Below the pieces are notes generated by a model. That model did no database searches. It saw only the letters and a list, made by a program, of their open reading frames with translations, and was not told where the DNA came from. Positions 58,903 to 64,000 of a DNA stretch of 64,000 nucleotides are shown here, one piece after another; the stretch's first letter is position 1; each line of letters starts with the position of its first letter. A program made the position numbers and the translations under genes. This DNA comes from Haberlea rhodopensis (Eukaryota > Streptophyta > Magnoliopsida > Lamiales > Gesneriaceae). The DNA lies in NCBI GenBank assembly GCA_907163345.1, contig CAJQUN010000003.1:29651879-29715878 (forward strand), written 5' to 3'.

Positions 58903-60253
58903 TGAAGTGTAAGTAATCCAACAAGCATACAACGCAGCGGAATTTAAAGTTTTGGATTACTTGAACCGCGGATCTATACGAAGTTGTCATATCGGATAAA
59001 GGATTATAAGAGTCTCACCCTTGTAGCGTGTTTGAGCAGATTCCACGAAGCACCACGTTCAACGATTCCGAGTCACGAGCAACACCTCCAAGGTCTTGCC
59101 TCAACGGTATCCATACGATCAAATCGAACAAGGGATAGTTTAAGAATAAGGTGCTAGATTTGTTCTTAAACCGATACAAGAAGCACACTCGATTCACAAT
59201 CAAAGGATGGCCCGAAACTCACTCTTCCTCACGTCGACTATGAAGAAGTCGAGAGAAGCAAGAGAGATGACGGCCGTGTGCTATCTTGCTAGGTTTGAAT
59301 GGTATGAAAAATTGTCCCCCACAATTAATTATAACCTTGTTATTAAAAGGCTTAATTAAAGTTCAAGACTTTCTCAAAGTCTCATGGGCCCAAACCCATG
59401 ATTTAATTAAGTTCTTTTAATCATTTAATTAAAACTCCTCTTAATTAATTAATTCATCCAATGAATTTAATTTCCATTCTCGATTTAATCTTTTGTGCGA
59501 CCCGATAGGATCTTGCAATGTTGGCAGTGACATAAAATCTCATTTTATGTCGCAAGCAATGAGCGGTATCTAGCAACACATCAATGCTACCCAAATTACA
59601 AGAATGTCATTGACTCGACATAACCTAGAAACCGTGATAATATAAATCATGTAGCTTAATCCCTTTGTCCTTTGTGTTTAGATTGAACACGAGTCATGGA
59701 ATAGTCATACTCGTATATTCAATCTTTATTTCTTGATCCCCAAGTAGAACTAGAATAAACGAATAAGCTCGATATCCCATATCGACTCATTCGAGCATGG
59801 CCATGCATTTTAGTCTTACTTGATCAAGGGCCCAAACACTTCTCCTGTTATATAGGAGGGACAAATCATATCTCGATCAATCAACATCCCTCTACATAAT
59901 TCGTAGTGTATCCAATAGTTGTCTTTATAGTTTACCCTGTTACAGGTAACGTTTGACAATATCAAGATACATAACTCCTTATGTTGGGATCTCATATCTA
60001 TGAACAATTCATCAATCAAAACATACTAGTCTCAATGTATTATCATTATCCCGATTCATGATAATACTTGACTAGGGACAATCTTTAAGAATAATACAAT
60101 ATTATTCTAAGGACATTCACTTATATATCAATTCATATTGCACAGATATTCGAATAATATATAATAATGATTTGCCATTTATAAAATCATAAAACATTGT
60201 ATGTCTTAAACAATCATTTAATAACTTGTCTTAGGGCATATCCCAACATGAAG
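58903..60253 (-). mobile_element. Solo LTR of the same copia family, reverse orientation
   Basis: LTR 58908-60248 (1341 bp), perfect TSD TGAAG at 58903-58907 and 60249-60253. No internal part. Shorter than 56456-57928 by small deletions. Confidence 0.93.
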
Positions 60254-60780
60254 ATGGACCATGGTGCCGGGATGAGAAGGCCATTCACAAAAGGGAGCCA
60301 AAGAGGTGCTTGGAGAAGTAACCTTAGGTGGACTTTTAGGATTTTCTCATTGGCTTGAGAAAATCGCTAGTATGAACTATAACCATGTCACATTTTCATT
60401 ATGTTGATGTATGAGATGCATGTTTAATGTTTTATTTAATATTGATGCTTATATATATATATATGTAGATATGTATATATTCATATATGTACCGGACATA
60501 TTTTCAATATTAATAAAATCATGAGATCAATAAATCCCTCTTATAATATTAAGTTTAAGATGCCTTCCAATTAAAAATACTCGTCAAGACTTGGATTGAA
60601 CATGTGTAGGTTTGCCAAAGCAAAGCACCGTGACAATCTTAGTGAGACACGAAAGGATAAAAGTGATATCATGTTATTTTAAAATTGGGTTAGACTTAAC
60701 TAGCGTTATCTCAATAGGATTGAGAACCTAGATGCATGGGGTTGGAAAATAATTCATTAGATGAATTTGAACAAAACGTT
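60254..60780 (+). mobile_element. Copia leader, continued
   Basis: Non-coding; contains a short TA microsatellite (about 60450-60470). No frame. Confidence 0.6.
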
Positions 60781-62647
60781 TGTCAGGATCGATTCCGGGG
60801 GTGGGTTGCCATTCCACACCCGAGTTCAACCAACTTGAGCTTCAATAGCTCGTGTTCTTGAATTAATTGCACCGAGAGATTATATCGAGTTCGGTTACAA
60901 AACCAGCGGAAGACACTCGACATAACCCGCTCTAAACCGATTACTCATTTGAAAGACATTTTAAAGATATGCAATTAAAGTAAATAAACAAGCATTTGTT
61001 TATGGAAGTTCGAAGGTGGTGTAATCCTTCTACGTCTCCCCTTCTTCCACCTCATGGAAGGATTCGACTTTGATTTATACAATCCCGTTGTACAAACCCG
61101 ATCCAGTTGGGAAGTCCCCATCCAACTAGAACTCCTAGCAACTCAACTATGTATGTTCTTTAATGTCTCACATACAAAGACCTCTCATCGGTTGTGATAA
61201 ATCATCAACCGTTACAATGATATTCACTCTTCTATTTTAGCTCACAAATACAATGAATATAGTGAATACAAAGGCACAAATGATTCCATAATGAATCTGA
61301 TACAACAAGGTAAGAGGTGCCAAAGGTTTGATGAGTGCTCTTCATTTAGCAACTTTTGTCTTTTAAGTTCCTCAACTGAATCCCAAGTGGGTTTGCTTTG
61401 GAAGGCTTGGATTGATCTTCAATCAGCTGTTATTGAGCTTCTAAATCATGTATATATAGCCCCAAGTAATGATATATACGTTAGACACAAGAATATGCCC
61501 GTTGGAAAAGGTTCTGCACCATTCCCGAGCTTGCAACGGTCATATTCTGGTTTCTGGGCTATTTGTATTTCGGACCGGATTGGCCGGATAAGATTGGGCA
61601 GATCAGTCTGGCCGGATCAGCATGGTAGATCAGTCTGGCAGATCAGCACGGGCAGATCAGTCTGGTCCGGATCAGCACGGGCAGATCAGTCTGGTCCAGA
61701 TCAGTCTGGACAATCAGCTTGATACAAAAACAGATTGATAAACTTGCTCTTCGATCTGTTGCTTGTAACTCTTGATTCTTTGATTTTTGGGCAAAGTGAT
61801 CTACATGAAAGTTGTAGCACTTTCTCTTAGCTTTCCACGGAATCAATAATCGCTCGATTTCGAGTTTGTAGTTATGCTCGAAATACAAGGCAATGCTCCT
61901 GCTGTCTGTTTGCTGGATGCAGCAGCACATGACGTTACTTGAAGAAGCTTTTTGGCCATCTTAACGTCCGATTCAGTCTTTCACTTCCAGAGATGACTTG
62001 TAGATCTTTGTCTTAGCTTTCCAACCCATACTTAATCGTTCCGTTCCAAAAGGCGAGCTAAGAGTTATGCCCACCAGACTGACAGGGACTTTGCTGTAAC
62101 AGCTCGATCTTACAGGCCTCACATGGCGTGACTTGCAGAAGCTTTTTGGCCATCTTAACGTCCGATTCAGTCTCTCACTTCCAAAGATGACTTGTAGATC
62201 TTTGTCTTAGCTTTCAAACCCATACTTAATCGTTCCGTTCCGATAAGCGAGCTGAGATTTATGGCCACCATACTGATAGTTGCTTGCTGAAACAGCTTGC
62301 TGTTTCTTCGCGGTTCAGCTCGATCTTGCAGGCGTCTTTTCTCCTTGATAACATTTGACCTAGCCGATCTGTTGTGAAATATGACTTTTTGTATTTTAAG
62401 TTGGCTGTTCAATCTCTTTGGAAGCATGCCATTTCGATATCCTAGCTATTAGATATGATTGAAACAATCCGCTCTGCCGGGATTTCAGTCTTGGTCCAGC
62501 TTGATATTTTCAAGCTACTTCTTTGTAATTCATCAAGCTTCTAAGTTATGATCTATGAACTGCACACTTGATGAAATATGTTAGCAACACAATAACAAGT
62601 TTTGTTAACATCAAAACCAAGATTATTCGGGTTTCCAAAACCCAACA
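60781..62647 (-). mobile_element. Sirevirus-like solo LTR
   Basis: 1867 bp, TGTCAGGATCG...CCCAACA read on plus, minus orientation. Flanks ACGTT/GCGTT (4 of 5 match). TATA-like box on the minus strand at about 61448-61458; array of GATCAGTCTGG words at about 61590-61715. An internal duplication of about 190 bp 'catggcgtgacttgcagaagc...' occurs near 61927 and 62122. Confidence 0.85.
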
Positions 62648-62896
62648 GCGTTGTTCATCCAATCATCCAAGAATTGCATGTGATTGTAATTGACAAAGAG
62701 TTGTCTACCTAAATAACCGAGTCTTGGGCGATTAGCCAAAGCTAACTCAAGATTAAGTGAAATATGGATCTTGGCCCACTAAAGTTTTCGAGGGTTGATA
62801 ATTTTAAACAAAATAGTGGGAGTATCATTTAATATAAGACCATATTAAATGATTAAAATCATAAACTCATTTTGCATATTTATATTATAGATATCC

Positions 62897-63780
62897 ATGG
62901 CAACAAACAACGTTACAAATGCACTATCATTGCGATCGGTCCTTGAGAAGGACAAACTTAATGGGACAAATTTCCTAGACTGGTATATGAATTTGAGGAT
63001 TGTCCTCAAGCAAGAAAAGAAGCAATATGTCCTAGAGGAACCCTTACCTGCTGAGGAACCTCCCTTGACGGCTGCTAAAGCCGATAAAGATGCTTACAAG
63101 AAGCATCAAAATGACGCACTTGATGTGGGTGCCTTATGCTTGCCACCATGAACTCTGAGCTTCAGAAGCAACATGAGGAAATGGAGGCGTTCGATGATCC
63201 AGCATCTAAAGCAACTGTACCAACAACAAGCAAGACAAGAGAGGTATGACTTCTCTAAAGCGTTATTCCAGTGTAGAATGGTAGAAGGAAGTCTGGTTGG
63301 AACTCATGTACTCAAGATGATTGGGTACATTGAGAATCTGGAGAAGCTGGGTTTTCCTTTGGACCAAGAGTTGGCCACTGACGTGATCTTGCAATCGTTG
63401 CCTGAAAGCTTCAGTCAATTTGTCTTGAATTACAATATGATTGAAATTGAAAAGACTCTACCACAGTTGCTTGGCATGCTGAGAACTTTTGAAGCTAACA
63501 GCAAGAAGTCTAAGCATACTAATGTTCTTATTGTGAATAAGAGCAAAGGAAGGGCTAAAGCAAAAGGCTTCAAGAAGAACAAGAAGGTCCTTGTTAAGTC
63601 TAAGCCACATGTTTCTGCATTAAAGCCAAAGGGAGGAGTGGCAAAAGAGGGGAACTGTTTCCATTGCGGTGAGACCGGACATTGGAAAAGAAATTGCAAA
63701 GTTTATCTGGAGGATCTTAAGAAGACGAAGGGAAGTGTGACTTCCACTTCAGGTATTTTTGTTATAGAAGTCAATTTATC
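62897..63780 (+). pseudogene. gag of the copia element, frameshifted
   Basis: Starts ATG 62897: MATNNVTNALSLRS, LEKDKLNGTNFLDWYMNLRI, VLEEPLPAEEPP. A shift near 63130-63140 and another near 63195 break the frame; then MIGYIENLEKLGFPLDQELA, ILQSLPESFSQFVLNYN, and the CCHC knuckle CFHCGETGHWKRNC at about 63658-63699. The order is that of a normal copia Gag. Confidence 0.9.
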
Positions 63781-64000
63781 TACTTCTTCATCGTGGGTAT
63801 TAGTTACTGGATGTGGATCTCACATTTGTGTTAATGTGCAGGATCTTAAAAGGAGTAGGACATTGGCAAAAGGCGAAGTAGATCTCCGAGTAGGAAATGG
63901 AGCAAGAGTTGCTGCATTAGCTATAGGAGATTATTCATTATCTTTGCCTTCCGGTTTATCTTTAGATTTAAAAGATTGTTATTTTGTGCCTTCAATTACT
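63781..64000 (+). pseudogene. Protease start of the copia element, catalytic Asp lost
   Basis: In frame with the knuckle: SSWVLVTGCGSHICVNVQDL, then GNGARVAALAIGDY. The family active site is D-T-G; here the codon at 63803-63805 is GTT (Val). The reading frame is open to the window edge. Confidence 0.85.

Larger units (their letters stand above)
56456..64000 (+). mobile_element. Ty1/copia element with two nested solo LTRs, right end outside window
   Basis: 5' LTR 56456-57928, PBS 57930-57942, a long leader broken by solo LTRs at 58908-60248 and 60781-62647, then gag from 62897 and the start of protease at the edge. The five bases before the LTR are CCTTG, the expected duplication at the far end. 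It is inserted in the gypsy LTR at 55383. Confidence 0.9.

Overview
This window is plant nuclear DNA from a eudicot. It has AT-rich intergenic sequence, GT-AG introns, an Au-type SINE and layered LTR retrotransposons. Two structures resemble, from memory, proteins common in Gesneriaceae/Lamiales genomes: the long accessory ORF of the copia element at 245-12437 and its style of Gag. I therefore suspect an asterid of the order Lamiales, but the sequence alone does not prove it. About three quarters of the window is transposable element. Only two host genes look intact: an amino-acid transporter (30194-32067, +) and a LEA-2 type membrane protein (34041-36729, -). A broken ClpP-like gene lies at 38386-38810.

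Region 1 (1-21193) is a non-coding, gypsy-like long-terminal-repeat derivative. It has two 2.7-kb LTRs (14774-17541 and 18481-21193) and a further copy of its 3' internal region to the left, so the middle LTR seems to be shared by two units. A nearly complete Sirevirus-type Ty1/copia element (245-12437, minus strand, TSD GATGA) is inserted in the left unit. It carries gag, a frameshifted pol, and a very long extra reading frame between pol and the 3' LTR.

Region 2 (21194-30100) holds a broken Athila/Tat-like gypsy fragment (gag and LTR), a degenerate 22-bp repeat array and a large triplet microsatellite. It also has a 1.4-kb foldback (inverted repeat) and three partial copies of the sequence that lies upstream of the transporter gene.

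Region 3 (30100-38810) is the genic island: the transporter, a non-autonomous hAT-like element (33033-33921), the LEA-2 gene, an Au-like SINE and the ClpP pseudogene.

Region 4 (38860-64000) is a nest of retroelements. In order it holds: an internally deleted Sirevirus-like element; a Sirevirus-like solo LTR (TSD AGGAT) split by a gag-only Athila-like element; chimeric LTR pieces; a decayed gypsy RT/RNase H remnant with its 3' LTR; and a plus-strand Ty1/copia element that runs off the right edge. The untranslated leader of that last element contains two solo LTRs, one from its own family in reverse (TSD TGAAG) and one Sirevirus-like. Insertion order can be read from the TSDs and from the interrupted LTRs.
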